From the IMG/VR virus record IMGVR_UViG_3300045912_000193, positions 1 to 40,940 of that record: a DNA stretch of 40,940 nt. One strand, given 5' to 3'. Position 1 is the stretch's first letter; each line of letters begins with the position of its first letter. This stretch comes from a virus. Made by a program: the position numbers and the translations under genes. The notes below the pieces were generated by a model. It was not told where the DNA came from. It made no database searches and saw nothing but the letters and a program-made list of their open reading frames with translations. Below are positions 1 to 7,948 of this stretch, piece by piece.

Positions 1-207
1 ACCCGCGCCGGAGAGCTGCTGCCGGATGCCGAAGCGGATGCGGTCGCCCGCGGCCTTCGACACCTCGGTCTTGATCTGCACGATGGAGTTCCGATCCTTG
101 CCGATGAACGGCAGCGCCACGGTGCGCTTCAGCGCCTCCTTCATGAGTTCCGTCGACCAGTGCTTGACTGCCAACGGGTGATTGACTGGGAATTCTGTGC
201 CGGCCAT
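1..207 (-). CDS. Major capsid protein, N-terminal part (cut by window edge)
   Basis: This is the first 69 codons of a second allele of the capsid gene seen complete at 39726..40781; the rest lies beyond the window edge. The start codon is at 207, with GGAGG (minus strand) seven bases upstream. Against the right-hand copy there are two amino-acid changes, D to E near residue 20 and T to V near residue 49; the other coding differences are silent. Silent-biased change suggests natural allelic variation and not read error. If the genome is circular this is the same locus as the right-hand gene. Confidence 0.9.
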   Translation of the reverse strand, partial: MAGTEFPVNHPLAVKHWSTELMKEALKRTVALPFIGKDRNSIVQIKTEVSKAAGDRIRFGIRQQLSGAG

Positions 208-366
208 GGCCGAGCCTCCTGGTGTTTGGATGATCCGTCACGCGCATGCCAGCCTGGCGCTGGCGCCTACTGCTCCCCCGTGTCGCCGGGAGCGCGCGAA
301 TCGCGGCCTGTGTGGTGCCGCGGGACCATGCCCAGGGTATCGGGCGGGCGCCCGAAACGCTGGCAG
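1..366. repeat. Left copy of diverged terminal direct repeat
   Basis: Matches 40575..40940 over 366 bases with no gaps. The ten mismatches are at 52, 62, 63, 64, 94, 130, 148, 225, 226 and 239; positions 240 to 366 are identical. It covers the start of the capsid gene and its leader. This fits the overlap of a circular or permuted genome assembled from a mixed population better than an exact physical terminal repeat. Confidence 0.95.
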
Positions 367-393
367 TCGGGCCAGCGAGCCGTGGCGCCGATC
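208..393 (-). other. Untranslated leader between scaffold and capsid genes
   Basis: There are 186 bases between the scaffold stop and the capsid start with no convincing ORF. The stretch holds the capsid Shine-Dalgarno sequence (215..219) and GC-rich inverted repeats, but no U-tract terminator and no clear sigma-70 promoter. It is the longest gap in the head module, which would suit an mRNA leader or processing site for the highly expressed capsid gene; that role is inference. Confidence 0.4.
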
Positions 394-1344
394 CTACCGC
401 CGCCCGAACCGCTCTTGCAAGGCGGTGTCGAACACGTCGAGCCCGTCGCCGAGCCCGTCCTGGGTCGGATCAGCGGCTGGCGGGGTGCCGCCCGATGCGC
501 CCAGGGTGCGCGCCGCCGCCGCCGCATTCGGCTGGAACGCGGGGATGCCAGCCGCGGGTGGCGCTGCGCCTGCGCTTCCGGCCGCCGCTGCGGCCTGCTT
601 GGGCTGGTAGCCCAGGGTCCGGGCGTACTGGTAGATGGCCTCGGCCGGATTCCGCTGCGCGTCGAGCATCGACTTGGCGAACGTCAGTTCTTCCATCTGG
701 ATCTGCCGCACGATGGCGGCCTCGTCGGCCCCCGGCGCCAGCACCTTGAGCTGCTCGTACCGGGCCGTTCGGACGTGGTTGAGCGCGTCCTGGTAGTCGG
801 CGGTCTTGCTGGCGAACTCCTGCTGCGCGCTATCCACCTGCTGCGCGAAGGCCGCGAACTGCGCCGCCTGCTGCTGCTCCTCGGTGAGCTTGGTCGTGCT
901 CTGCTCCACCTTGTTGAGCTTGTCGAGCGCCTGCTTGACCTGCGCATCGACGTAGCCCTTGGGATCCTCCAGGAAGTCGGGAGGCGTGGGTTCCGGCTCC
1001 GGCGCTGGCTTGGGCAACCGCTGCTCCAGCTCGGCGAGGCGCGCATCGCGGGCGGCCAGCTCCTCTTGCCACTTTTTCCGCTCGGCCACCAAGGCCGCCA
1101 CGGGGACCATGGGTGCCGGCTGGCCAGCGGCCGGCGCGCTGGTCTCAGCCGGGCTTTCTGAGCCGCTTGTCCCGTGGGTGGGTGCGGGTGGGGCCGCACT
1201 CGGGGCCGGCGCGGACTCGACCGGCGCCGGCGGGGATTGACCGGCGCCGGTGGGCTCGGCCTGATTCCCACCGGTGAACGGCTCGTCCGCGGGAATGTCC
1301 AGGCTGCTGAAGAAGTCGTCGATTGGATTGGTCTGGTCAGGCAT
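394..1344 (-). CDS. Putative scaffolding protein
   Basis: 316 residues, acidic at the N terminus, then a long Pro/Ala/Ser-rich region (about 30 to 80), a helical coiled-coil region (about 85 to 245, Lys/Glu/Gln-rich) and an Ala/Gly/Pro-rich tail ending in basic residues. Low complexity, coiled coil and a basic C terminus are usual for procapsid scaffolds. Position supports this: it lies directly between portal and major capsid genes. The ATG at 1344 overlaps the portal stop as TGATG; a GTG at 1347 is also possible. No sequence motif proves the role. Confidence 0.7.
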   Translation of the reverse strand: MPDQTNPIDDFFSSLDIPADEPFTGGNQAEPTGAGQSPPAPVESAPAPSAAPPAPTHGTSGSESPAETSAPAAGQPAPMVPVAALVAERKKWQEELAARDARLAELEQRLPKPAPEPEPTPPDFLEDPKGYVDAQVKQALDKLNKVEQSTTKLTEEQQQAAQFAAFAQQVDSAQQEFASKTADYQDALNHVRTARYEQLKVLAPGADEAAIVRQIQMEELTFAKSMLDAQRNPAEAIYQYARTLGYQPKQAAAAAGSAGAAPPAAGIPAFQPNAAAAARTLGASGGTPPAADPTQDGLGDGLDVFDTALQERFGRR

Positions 1345-3359
1345 CACTGCATCCCCTGATTAGGCTTCAAGCCACCGCCGCCCATGGTAACGCCGAGCTT
1401 GGCGGCCATATTGGCCCCCTCAACGGGCAGGTTCTCGGCCTCGGCCTGGGTCTTGGCCGTCTGGGCCTGCTTGAGATGCGCGTCCGCCTCGGCGCGCATG
1501 GCCTCGCCGATGGTCTTGCGGATTACGGCCATCATCTGCTCCTGCGCGGCCTGCTGCTGCTGCTGCTGCTGCGGCGAGGGCTCGGTGAGCATCTGCTTCC
1601 ACTTCTGCGCCAGGTCCGGCGGCAGCGGCGCGTAGTCGAGCACGTCCGGCGGTATCTGGATGCCAGCCTGGAGCAGCGCCGGCACGATCGTCTGCAACAT
1701 GCCCCAGACGCGCTCGCGCATGTTCACGCTGGTGGGCGCCTCGTCCACGATCACGTCGTAGTCCTGGGCGAGCTGCTCCTTGAGCAGGGGGACGTACTCC
1801 GCGCCCTGGTCGCCGTTGACGCGCACCAGGGTATTCTCCGGGACGTACAGGCTGATGTAGTCGGCGAGCTGCCGGCCGACCCCGCGGTAGTAGCGGCGCA
1901 TGGCGTCGAAGGCCCAGGCGATGATCGCCATGGCTGACTGCTTGCGCTGCGCTTCGAGGACGCCGGCCTGGGCGCGATCCGCCAGGCCGAGCAGTTCCAT
2001 GTTCAGGCCGCTCGTCTCCGGCAGTGCCTGGAGCGCGAACTGCATGAGCCGGTCCATGCCCTCGGGATAGCGCGGCGGGTCGCGGTCCTTGAGCTTGCCA
2101 TTCACGACCGCGCCGGGCGTGGTGTAGACGATGGCGTTTGGCTTCGCCCAGTCGGCCTCGGCCTTCTTCGGGTCTGCGAAGGTGCCTTCCTCGGCGATGA
2201 CCCCGCCCTTCGCGTTCGTCATGATCGTGTAGAGCAGCGAGGAAAAGAACTTGTTAACCCAGCGCTGCGGGTCGAGCAGCGCGCGCCCGATGCCGTACCA
2301 GGTGCCGCGGTTGCGGTCGCGGCGGCCGGTGATGGCATGGAACGTGAACCCGCGCTGGTACGGGCTCTCCGCCAGCTCGCGCAGGCCGTCGGGCGCGATG
2401 AAGGCGCGGTAGTACACGCGGCGCTGCACCTGCTGCTGCCGGTACTGGATGCCCTGCGCCCGTAGCAGCGGCTCAATGGTCGCCCACTCCTCGACGCGGA
2501 AATCCCTGGCGCCGAGCTGCGAATCGACGTGGATGCGCTGCTCGTGGCGCCAGAACTCATAGTGCGCCACCGGCACGCGCCCCGCCTTCCACTGGGGACG
2601 GTTCGACGATGGCAGCCCGTCGTAATCCTCTGGCCGCTCCACCAGGTCACGCATCGGATCGTCGTCGATGCTCACGTCGATCAGGTTGTCGGCGCGCAGC
2701 GGCCCGCCCTCGCCGAACATGCGCCGCATCTCGTCCGGGTCGACGTAGCGGACGCGGACGACGAAGCGCGCGTCGGACAGGTTCTTCTTGCGCGCCCCCG
2801 GATCCCAGTACATTTCCAGCGGGTCGCGGCGCTCGACGCACGGCCAGCCGGCCGGGTCGTTGTCCTGGTTCAGGTAGCACTCAACCCAGCCCATGCCGGT
2901 CAGGATCGCATCGCCGAACGCATCGCTCTCCTCGTCCTCGGCTGAGCACAGGTCACGGGCCCATTCGACGGTGCCGGTCAGCAGCTCGTTGGTTTTCGCG
3001 TCGCCCTGCTCGCGCGGGTAGTAGTGGATCTCCTGGCGGTTGTTGATCTGGAGGCCTTCCACGGCATCGAGGAACTTGGCCGTCACGTTGAACGTGACGT
3101 ATGGCCGCATCTCGTCCCGCATCCGCGCCTCGTCGACGGGATCCCACTGGTGGCCGGCGCGGAGGTCATACAGCGACTTGGCTTCTTCCCGCCACTCGCG
3201 CTGATGTTCCTTGGCATGGTTGAGGCGCCGCCGGAATTCGGTCAGCACTTCACCGCGCCAGGCTGAGTCCTCGTCGGGGCCGTCGGCTGCGTCCTTGGCC
3301 ATTGACTCGCGCGCGCCCTGGGCGAGCCGAGCTGCGCCCTCGTCATCCTCGATCGCCAT
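1344..3359 (-). CDS. Portal protein (P22 gp1-like)
   Basis: 671 residues, a usual length for P22-type portals. The protein forms the dodecameric DNA gate at one capsid vertex and the platform for the short tail. The N-terminal half has the family pattern: a charged helical start, PYVTFNVTAKFLDAVEGL near residue 85, NNRQEIHYYPRE, then EWARD and a GMGWVECYL segment. The C-terminal part is helical and contains seven consecutive Gln, then Ala/Gln-rich sequence, matching the barrel region of P22-like portals. It lies between large terminase and scaffold as in most tailed phages. ATG at 3359, six bases after the terminase stop. Confidence 0.9.
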   Translation of the reverse strand: MAIEDDEGAARLAQGARESMAKDAADGPDEDSAWRGEVLTEFRRRLNHAKEHQREWREEAKSLYDLRAGHQWDPVDEARMRDEMRPYVTFNVTAKFLDAVEGLQINNRQEIHYYPREQGDAKTNELLTGTVEWARDLCSAEDEESDAFGDAILTGMGWVECYLNQDNDPAGWPCVERRDPLEMYWDPGARKKNLSDARFVVRVRYVDPDEMRRMFGEGGPLRADNLIDVSIDDDPMRDLVERPEDYDGLPSSNRPQWKAGRVPVAHYEFWRHEQRIHVDSQLGARDFRVEEWATIEPLLRAQGIQYRQQQVQRRVYYRAFIAPDGLRELAESPYQRGFTFHAITGRRDRNRGTWYGIGRALLDPQRWVNKFFSSLLYTIMTNAKGGVIAEEGTFADPKKAEADWAKPNAIVYTTPGAVVNGKLKDRDPPRYPEGMDRLMQFALQALPETSGLNMELLGLADRAQAGVLEAQRKQSAMAIIAWAFDAMRRYYRGVGRQLADYISLYVPENTLVRVNGDQGAEYVPLLKEQLAQDYDVIVDEAPTSVNMRERVWGMLQTIVPALLQAGIQIPPDVLDYAPLPPDLAQKWKQMLTEPSPQQQQQQQAAQEQMMAVIRKTIGEAMRAEADAHLKQAQTAKTQAEAENLPVEGANMAAKLGVTMGGGGLKPNQGMQ
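1551..1572. repeat. CTG trinucleotide run in the portal gene
   Basis: Seven perfect CTG units on the plus strand (CAG on the coding strand) encode a poly-Gln run near residue 600 of the portal protein. Such runs can change length by slippage in steps of one codon without breaking the frame. Confidence 0.85.
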
Positions 3360-3365
3360 GCTTGC

Positions 3366-4937
3366 CTACCCCGCCATCCATGACCCTGCGCGGCGCCGAT
3401 TGTAGCGGTTGCCGGCCGGCTGCGGTGGGCCCTCCTCGTCCGTGCGCCGCGGCCAGGGCAGCCAGTCCTCCAGGTCGAATACCCGGGCAATGGCGTCGGC
3501 GAGGTCGTCGTGCAGTGGCACCGGCCAGGGCAGCAGCTCCTCCTCCACGAGCGCCCGCACCAGGTCCACCGACCGCCCCTCGTGGTCGGTGCGGTACATG
3601 TCGACGGGCAGCCAGAACCGCCCCTCGCTGGCGTAGGGGATCAGCCGGTTCACGCGGTCGACCTTGCTGAGCTGGCCGCCGACTTCCTGGATCTCGAAGC
3701 GGTAGTTCTCCCGCTCCTGGATCAGCTTGATGTACTCCACGTCGGCCTGGATGCCATATCTCTCGTAACCGGCCACCATCGGCTTCCAGCGGCGATGCAG
3801 CTCGATGAACGCCTTGGCCCGCTCGGCGATGTTGAGCCGGTCGCGCAGGGCGTCGAGCAGGTACAGGTTCCCGTCCGGCGCCTTGCCGATGACCGCCATG
3901 GCCGTGTAGTCGCTGGTGCGCTTCTTCTCGTTCGCGGGATCGCACAGCAGCGCGCGGTTCATGGCCCGCCAGTTGCTCGCGTCCTGGTAGCGGTGCTCCA
4001 GCCATTCACGCTTGAACGACTGCTTGCTGTCGGCAACGGGGTTCAGCAGCAATTGTGACGCTCCCGCGTAGGGGCCCATCTCCCGGAATTTCTGCGCCAG
4101 CTCGTCCGCGGTGAGCAGCACCGGCAAGCCAGTGGCCGTGCCGTCGACGGTGGCCGGATGCACCCTGGGCGTGGCGGCGCCGCGGTCCATGATGCTGCGG
4201 TAGGTGTCGGCGAAATGGTAGCGGGTGCCGATGATCCGCTTGCGCGGCCGCCGGTCGCCCAGGTTGAGGCTCAGCTCCCAGGCCTCGGTCACCTTGCGGA
4301 TCATGTCCGGGTTGCTGACGCTGCCCAGTGTCACCACGTCGTCGTAGATCAGCACGTTGAAGTGCTTGCCCGTCGGCTGGCCGTCGACCAGGCCCCAGGC
4401 TTCCAGGGTCGCCTCCTTCGGGTTGGAGCGCCGGCGCACGACCAGGCCGGCGTCCTCGCTCCACCGGGGCGCGTCGCGCTCGGGGTTCCTGAACAGCACG
4501 TCCGGGAACAGGTCCAGCAGCAGCTCGTTCGATTGCAGCTCCTGCTTCACCTGGCGCAGGAACGCCTTGGCGATGGGCCGGGTGTGGCTGAAGATACCGA
4601 ACGTCAGTTCGGCCGGCGATAGCAGCGCCTCGTGCCCGTGGCTCGCGAGGATGTCCTGGATGGTCTTGCCGAAGGTGATGATGGTCGACTTGTAGTGGGC
4701 GCGGGCCCACAGGTCCAGGTAGCCGTCAGGGCTCGCCTGGATTTCCCGGCACCTCGCCAGCAGCCACGGGTGTTCCAGGTCCGGCCGGTTCATCGCGTAC
4801 CGGATCAGCCAGTACAGGTCCGTCCTGCACAGCAGCCTGGCCGTCGCCCGAAACTGCGGCGCGGGCAATTTCGCCAAGTAGCCGGCGAGCCTCCGATAGT
4901 CCTGGAGTGTCAGCGCCAACATTTCCGGGTAGGGCAC
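3366..4937 (-). CDS. Terminase large subunit
   Basis: 523 residues. This ATP-driven motor and nuclease cuts and pumps DNA into the prohead through the portal. The ATPase half has a Walker A-like segment (ARAHYKSTIITFGKTIQ, about 98 to 114) and a Walker B (NVLIYDDV, about 202 to 209). The nuclease half has LLCDPA (about 330), YERYG (about 395) and a DDLADAIAR segment near residue 485, fitting the RNase H-like metal site. The start is taken as GTG 4937; ATG at 4922 is an alternative. Its start overlaps the upstream gene by 212 bases in another frame. Confidence 0.92.
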   Translation of the reverse strand: MPYPEMLALTLQDYRRLAGYLAKLPAPQFRATARLLCRTDLYWLIRYAMNRPDLEHPWLLARCREIQASPDGYLDLWARAHYKSTIITFGKTIQDILASHGHEALLSPAELTFGIFSHTRPIAKAFLRQVKQELQSNELLLDLFPDVLFRNPERDAPRWSEDAGLVVRRRSNPKEATLEAWGLVDGQPTGKHFNVLIYDDVVTLGSVSNPDMIRKVTEAWELSLNLGDRRPRKRIIGTRYHFADTYRSIMDRGAATPRVHPATVDGTATGLPVLLTADELAQKFREMGPYAGASQLLLNPVADSKQSFKREWLEHRYQDASNWRAMNRALLCDPANEKKRTSDYTAMAVIGKAPDGNLYLLDALRDRLNIAERAKAFIELHRRWKPMVAGYERYGIQADVEYIKLIQERENYRFEIQEVGGQLSKVDRVNRLIPYASEGRFWLPVDMYRTDHEGRSVDLVRALVEEELLPWPVPLHDDLADAIARVFDLEDWLPWPRRTDEEGPPQPAGNRYNRRRAGSWMAG

Positions 4938-5190
4938 GGTCTTGCTCGGCCTCCAGCGCCTGCTTCACGCGCTCCAGGATATACGCCCGATCCCGGGCTT
5001 CCTCGGACGTGATGTAGCCGGCGGCCAGGCTCCGGTACACGCGCCCCATCTCTTTGCGCACCTCGCCGAGCGTTGACAGCGCGATGCGGCGCCGCATCCG
5101 CGCGCCGGGCTTGGCCGGCGGGATATGCCGGTATGGCACCAGCTCGCCGATGATTGGCGGCCGGTCAACGTCGTCAGGATCGCCGGCCAT
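4726..5190 (-). CDS. Small protein upstream of large terminase
   Basis: 154 residues. The first 85 residues look like a genuine conserved phage protein: basic and helical, with RRRIALSTLGEVRKEMGRVY and a following segment like those often found just upstream of large terminase genes. The last 70 residues overlap the terminase N terminus in another frame and have weaker composition, so the C terminus may be unconstrained. ATG at 5190 overlaps the end of the HTH gene at 5174. A packaging-related role is inferred only from position. It may be part of the small terminase function. Confidence 0.6.
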   Translation of the reverse strand: MAGDPDDVDRPPIIGELVPYRHIPPAKPGARMRRRIALSTLGEVRKEMGRVYRSLAAGYITSEEARDRAYILERVKQALEAEQDRALPGNVGADTPGLSEARRLLGEIARAAVSGDGQAAVQDGPVLADPVRDEPAGPGTPVAAGEVPGNPGEP

Positions 5191-5548
5191 CGAGCGCGCG
5201 ATTGATCCGCGCCAACAGCTTCGGGGCCCGCACCTCGCCGAGCCCTGGTACCAGATTGCGCACGCCCCAGGTGAGCAGCGTGCGCACCTGCTCGGGCCGC
5301 AGGTCGGCCTGGACGATGCAGGCTCGCGGCAGGACGCCCAGCAGCCCACGATGGCGGTGCGTCCAGTGATCCGGATGCGCCTGGGCCAGCAGCAGCTCGG
5401 CGTGCGCTCCGATGGTGTGCTCCGACACGCCCAGGGCGGCGGCCGCGTGCTTCACGCTGCCGTAGTGGACCATGGCGTCGTAGCTGGCCCGGGCCGTCGC
5501 CAGCTCCGTGCGCGGGCGTCGCCGGCCCGCCGTCAGGCGATCAACCAT
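5174..5548 (-). CDS. HTH protein, candidate small terminase subunit
   Basis: 124 residues, basic. A helix-turn-helix is visible around residues 30 to 50 (SVKHAAAALGVSEHTIGAHA), the sort of fold small terminases use to recognise packaging DNA. It lies two genes upstream of the large terminase in the same direction. No oligomerisation domain can be recognised, so a transcription regulator remains possible. ATG at 5548 overlaps the membrane protein stop by 16 bases. Confidence 0.6.
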   Translation of the reverse strand: MVDRLTAGRRRPRTELATARASYDAMVHYGSVKHAAAALGVSEHTIGAHAELLLAQAHPDHWTHRHRGLLGVLPRACIVQADLRPEQVRTLLTWGVRNLVPGLGEVRAPKLLARINRALDGRRS

Positions 5549-5934
5549 GCTCCCGCCCCCAGCAGCAGCGCGCCGCCGGCCAGCGCCAGGCGGAAGGGCC
5601 CCGGGCAGGCGGTCGTGCCCCAGTAGGCCGGCGCCGACTTCTCGCCGTGGTCCTCCTCCAGCTTGCCCAGCAGCCGGTCCAGGAACTTCGCCACCCGCGA
5701 GCCGCGCCGCCGGTACTCGTAGAAGCTCCGCGACCAGGTGCTTACCGCGCCGCCCAAGGCGACGTTCGTGCCGATGTTCGGCAGCAGCACCAGCAGCGCG
5801 AACGAAGTCGGGCCCCAGCCGGGCTTGTAGCCGCCGGGGATCTTGTCCCGCGCCAGCCGGCCCCAGGTGTACCAGTAACTCGCCCAGTTGCGCCGGTACT
5901 GGGCCCAGGCGTTGCGCCAGTCCTCGCGGTTCAT
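5533..5934 (-). CDS. Small membrane protein of unknown function
   Basis: 133 residues. The N terminus is rich in Trp, Tyr and Arg. A hydrophobic segment lies around residues 43 to 65, a basic stretch (about 70 to 95) follows, and a strong C-terminal transmembrane segment (FRLALAGGALLLGAGAWLIA) ends the protein. It starts by ATGA overlap with the gene upstream. It is separate from the recognisable lysis genes at 16 to 17 kb, so a holin role is unlikely but not excluded. Confidence 0.65.
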   Translation of the reverse strand: MNREDWRNAWAQYRRNWASYWYTWGRLARDKIPGGYKPGWGPTSFALLVLLPNIGTNVALGGAVSTWSRSFYEYRRRGSRVAKFLDRLLGKLEEDHGEKSAPAYWGTTACPGPFRLALAGGALLLGAGAWLIA

Positions 5935-6161
5935 ACCGCCGCCTCGTCTAGCTTGTGGTCACCGCACCAGTCGGCGCCGAACACTGCGGGGAAGCCGCTC
6001 AGCGTCGGTGCGTGCCGGCGGCATCGGCCCAGCACGTCGCCAAGCCCCACGAGGGTCGGCGGGGCGGTCGCCGGGTCCTTCGCCTTCGGCACCCACCACA
6101 TGCAGGTATGGCAGCGCATGCGGGCGCTGCGGTGCGCCCAGGGATCTTTAAGCTCGGTCAT
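5931..6161 (-). CDS. Small Cys-rich protein, CxxC/WCGD family
   Basis: 76 residues. The conserved frame is CHTCMWW near residue 17, GRCRRHAP near 45 and DWCGDH near 64, giving four Cys plus His that could bind zinc. The plus-strand protein at 15683..16024 has the same frame (CAACYYW, GECRRRAP, EWCGDG), so the phage carries two divergent relatives on opposite strands. Start ATG 6161 overlaps the upstream stop (ATGA) and has a GAGGAG-type ribosome site. The function is unknown. Confidence 0.75.
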   Translation of the reverse strand: MTELKDPWAHRSARMRCHTCMWWVPKAKDPATAPPTLVGLGDVLGRCRRHAPTLSGFPAVFGADWCGDHKLDEAAV

Positions 6162-6457
6162 TCGCGTTCCTCCTCGGGAAGCATTGCCAAGGCCTCGGCT
6201 TTCGCGTCGGCCGGATCGTCGTACACGGTGCCGCCATGCACCTTGCCATCCGTGTCGCGCCACCATAACCGGTACTTGCGGGCGCCCGGCGGGCCGTAGC
6301 GCGCGATCGTGAAGCGCTCGCACGCGCTGACCAGGAACGGGTGGCCGGCACCGTCGAAGCGCCGGAACCACAGCAGCCCGCGCCCGACCTGGTAGTCGCC
6401 AGGCTTGCGCGGCGCCAGGTCAGCAGTCGGTGTCGGTGCGCTCGTCATCCTCGTCAT
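6158..6457 (-). CDS. Hypothetical early protein
   Basis: 99 residues from the ATG at 6457, chosen because GGAGG lies six bases upstream; ATG 6448 is an alternative. A compact region around residues 20 to 75 (LLWFRR, HPFLVSACERFTIARYGP, KYRLWW) looks like a folded beta-rich domain, followed by an acidic helix. It overlaps the upstream gene in another frame. No family function is recognised. Confidence 0.65.
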   Translation of the reverse strand: MTRMTSAPTPTADLAPRKPGDYQVGRGLLWFRRFDGAGHPFLVSACERFTIARYGPPGARKYRLWWRDTDGKVHGGTVYDDPADAKAEALAMLPEEERE

Positions 6458-6689
6458 CGTAGTCCTCCGGATCATCGCCGACCCAGACGAACACGGGGGT
6501 CATGTCGCCGACCCAGGCGCCCAGGACGTTGAACTCCAGGAACTCCTCGGCCTCGTCCTCGGTCATGCCGTCGCGCTCCTGGAGCAGGCGCACGCAGGCA
6601 CGCGCGTCGTAGATGGCCAGGTGCGGCCGCCCGGGCTGCGACGCGCTCACGCCGATCAGGGCGGCCTCGAATCCGTCAGCGGTCAGCAT
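6420..6689 (-). CDS. Conserved phage hypothetical protein
   Basis: 89 residues with a familiar phage pattern: GFEAALIGV near the start, IYDARACVRLL, RDGMTEDEAEEFLEFNVLGA and a TPVFVW strand, ending in an acidic Asp/Glu tail. Proteins of this type are common in phage early regions and have no known role. It starts immediately after the upstream stop. The acidic tail could mimic nucleic acid, but that is speculation. Confidence 0.75.
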   Translation of the reverse strand: MLTADGFEAALIGVSASQPGRPHLAIYDARACVRLLQERDGMTEDEAEEFLEFNVLGAWVGDMTPVFVWVGDDPEDYDDEDDERTDTDC

Positions 6690-6908
6690 TCACTTCCTCC
6701 TGTCAGGGCAGCGGTGCAGCGACGCGATCAGCGGCGCGCTGCGGCCGCGGATGTTGTACAGCCGGGTGTCGTTGCGGTCCGGGCGCATTCGCTGGAACAC
6801 GCCCTCGCTGCCGCAGTGCGGGCACCACGTCCGCGTGAAGTGCGTCACCGGCACGTCGGACTGGTCGGGCAGGCTCCACAGGTAGGCCACGCCGTCGCGG
6901 ATTTTCAC
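6690..6908 (-). CDS. Small putative zinc-binding protein
   Basis: 72 residues, GTG start one base after the upstream stop. It has WCPHCG near residue 28 and a C-terminal HRCPDRRK, enough Cys and His for one metal site. The rest is basic. The function is unknown; small zinc-ribbon-like proteins like this often bind nucleic acid. Confidence 0.65.
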   Translation of the reverse strand: MKIRDGVAYLWSLPDQSDVPVTHFTRTWCPHCGSEGVFQRMRPDRNDTRLYNIRGRSAPLIASLHRCPDRRK

Positions 6909-6909
6909 G

Positions 6910-7296
6910 TCAGAACACCCCCGGCCGCGGGTCGCAGCAGGCGCCGCGGGCCCTCAGCATGCGCTCAATCTGCCGCACGGCTTCGCCGCACCGGATCGCC
7001 TCGCGCTCGTACCGCAGCACCGTCCAGCCTTGTTCGGCGGCGGCGTTGTACTTCGCGCAATCCGCCCGGATGCCCGACAGGGTGGCATGCCGGCCGCCAG
7101 CCTGTCCACGCGGGCCGGCGGTGAAGCCTTCGCACTCGACCAGCAGCATCGCGTCCGGCCAGGCGAAGTCGGCGCGGTAGCGGCGGTCGGGGTGGAACCG
7201 GTACTCGCGCACCGGCGCCGGCAGGCCGTAGGCGCGGACCTGGAGCGCGAGCGCCTCCTCCAGGCTCGACGGCGCGCGCGGCCGGCGGGCGGTCAT
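6910..7296 (-). CDS. PD-(D/E)XK-like nuclease (DUF559/Vsr-like)
   Basis: 128 residues. The core resembles small endonucleases of the DUF559/Vsr-like group: YRADFAWPDAMLLVECEG (about 40 to 57, with D43, E54 and E56), a GGRH segment, then DCAKYNAAAEQGWTVLRYE (about 79 to 97). The usual catalytic Lys of the ExK motif is Glu here; K82 could replace it. It sits among replication-linked early genes, so branch resolution or DNA trimming is a fair guess. ATG 7296 overlaps the upstream stop (ATGA). Confidence 0.7.
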   Translation of the reverse strand: MTARRPRAPSSLEEALALQVRAYGLPAPVREYRFHPDRRYRADFAWPDAMLLVECEGFTAGPRGQAGGRHATLSGIRADCAKYNAAAEQGWTVLRYEREAIRCGEAVRQIERMLRARGACCDPRPGVF

Positions 7297-7826
7297 GGGA
7301 CCGGCTCCACCGCCACGCCGTCGAACAGGCCCGGCTGCTCGGCGACGCTCAGCTCGGTCACGCACGGCAGCAGCTGCCCGACGCGCGGGGCCAGCGCCTC
7401 GACGAAGCCGTCGGGCACGTCGCCAACCTCGACCAGGAACGCGGCGCTCAGCTTCGCAGCGGCCACTTCCGACACGATGAGCTCGACGCGGATGTCGGTG
7501 AAACGGCCGGTCAAGCGGAAGTCCTCGCCGCCCAGGCGCACGACCAGCGCGCCGTCGATGTCGCGCACCAGCGGCCAGGGCCCGGTCGCCACGACCGGTT
7601 CGACGATCTCCTGGCCGCCGGCCGCCGCCGGCACGGCGCGGTACAAGCGCGCCACCACCGTCCGGGAGCAGCCGAGGATGGGCGCCACCTGGTCCAGGCC
7701 GAACAGGTCGACGCCCTCGATGGCCAGGCGCAGGGCCCGTGGGCGGGGCGCGCCGGGCTGCGGTGCGGCCAGCCTGGCGGAGCGGAAGCTGGCGATGGTC
7801 ACGTCGCGGCGGTCGAGCTTGAGCAT
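7293..7826 (-). CDS. Hypothetical protein with possible HTH
   Basis: 177 residues. Residues about 40 to 68 (FGLDQVAPILGCSRTVVARL) look like a helix-turn-helix; the remainder is beta-rich with charged loops. The start ATG 7826 follows an AAGGGG ribosome site. It could be a DNA-binding early protein. No named family is recognised. Confidence 0.65.
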   Translation of the reverse strand: MLKLDRRDVTIASFRSARLAAPQPGAPRPRALRLAIEGVDLFGLDQVAPILGCSRTVVARLYRAVPAAAGGQEIVEPVVATGPWPLVRDIDGALVVRLGGEDFRLTGRFTDIRVELIVSEVAAAKLSAAFLVEVGDVPDGFVEALAPRVGQLLPCVTELSVAEQPGLFDGVAVEPVP

Positions 7827-7856
7827 GGTCTATCCCCTTGTGGTGCTACGTTTGTG

Positions 7857-7925
7857 CTACGGGTTCAGAGTGGCGAACGAGAGGGCGCAGGGGCCACGAT
7901 CTTTGCCGGGGGTATACGTGGGCAT
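7857..7925 (-). CDS. Very short ORF in the 7.9-kb gap
   Basis: 22 codons preceded by a GGGGTG-like ribosome site, lying in the only sizeable gap (7827..7948) of the leftward early unit. The peptide starts MPTYTPGKDRG. It may be a real small gene or chance. The gap also has two GTGCTACG copies 11 bases apart (7843..7861). Confidence 0.25.
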   Translation of the reverse strand: MPTYTPGKDRGPCALSFATLNP

Positions 7926-7948
7926 AGGGTCACCCCTGATCGTTGCTC

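Noticed and set aside
1551-1572. CTG run as a CRISPR-like or regulatory repeat
   Set aside because: It is a codon repeat for poly-Gln in the portal protein; no spacers. No CRISPR array was seen anywhere in the window.
7843-7861. Two GTGCTACG copies 11 bases apart as iterons or an attachment site
   Set aside because: Only two copies in GC-rich sequence and no integrase; too little to call.
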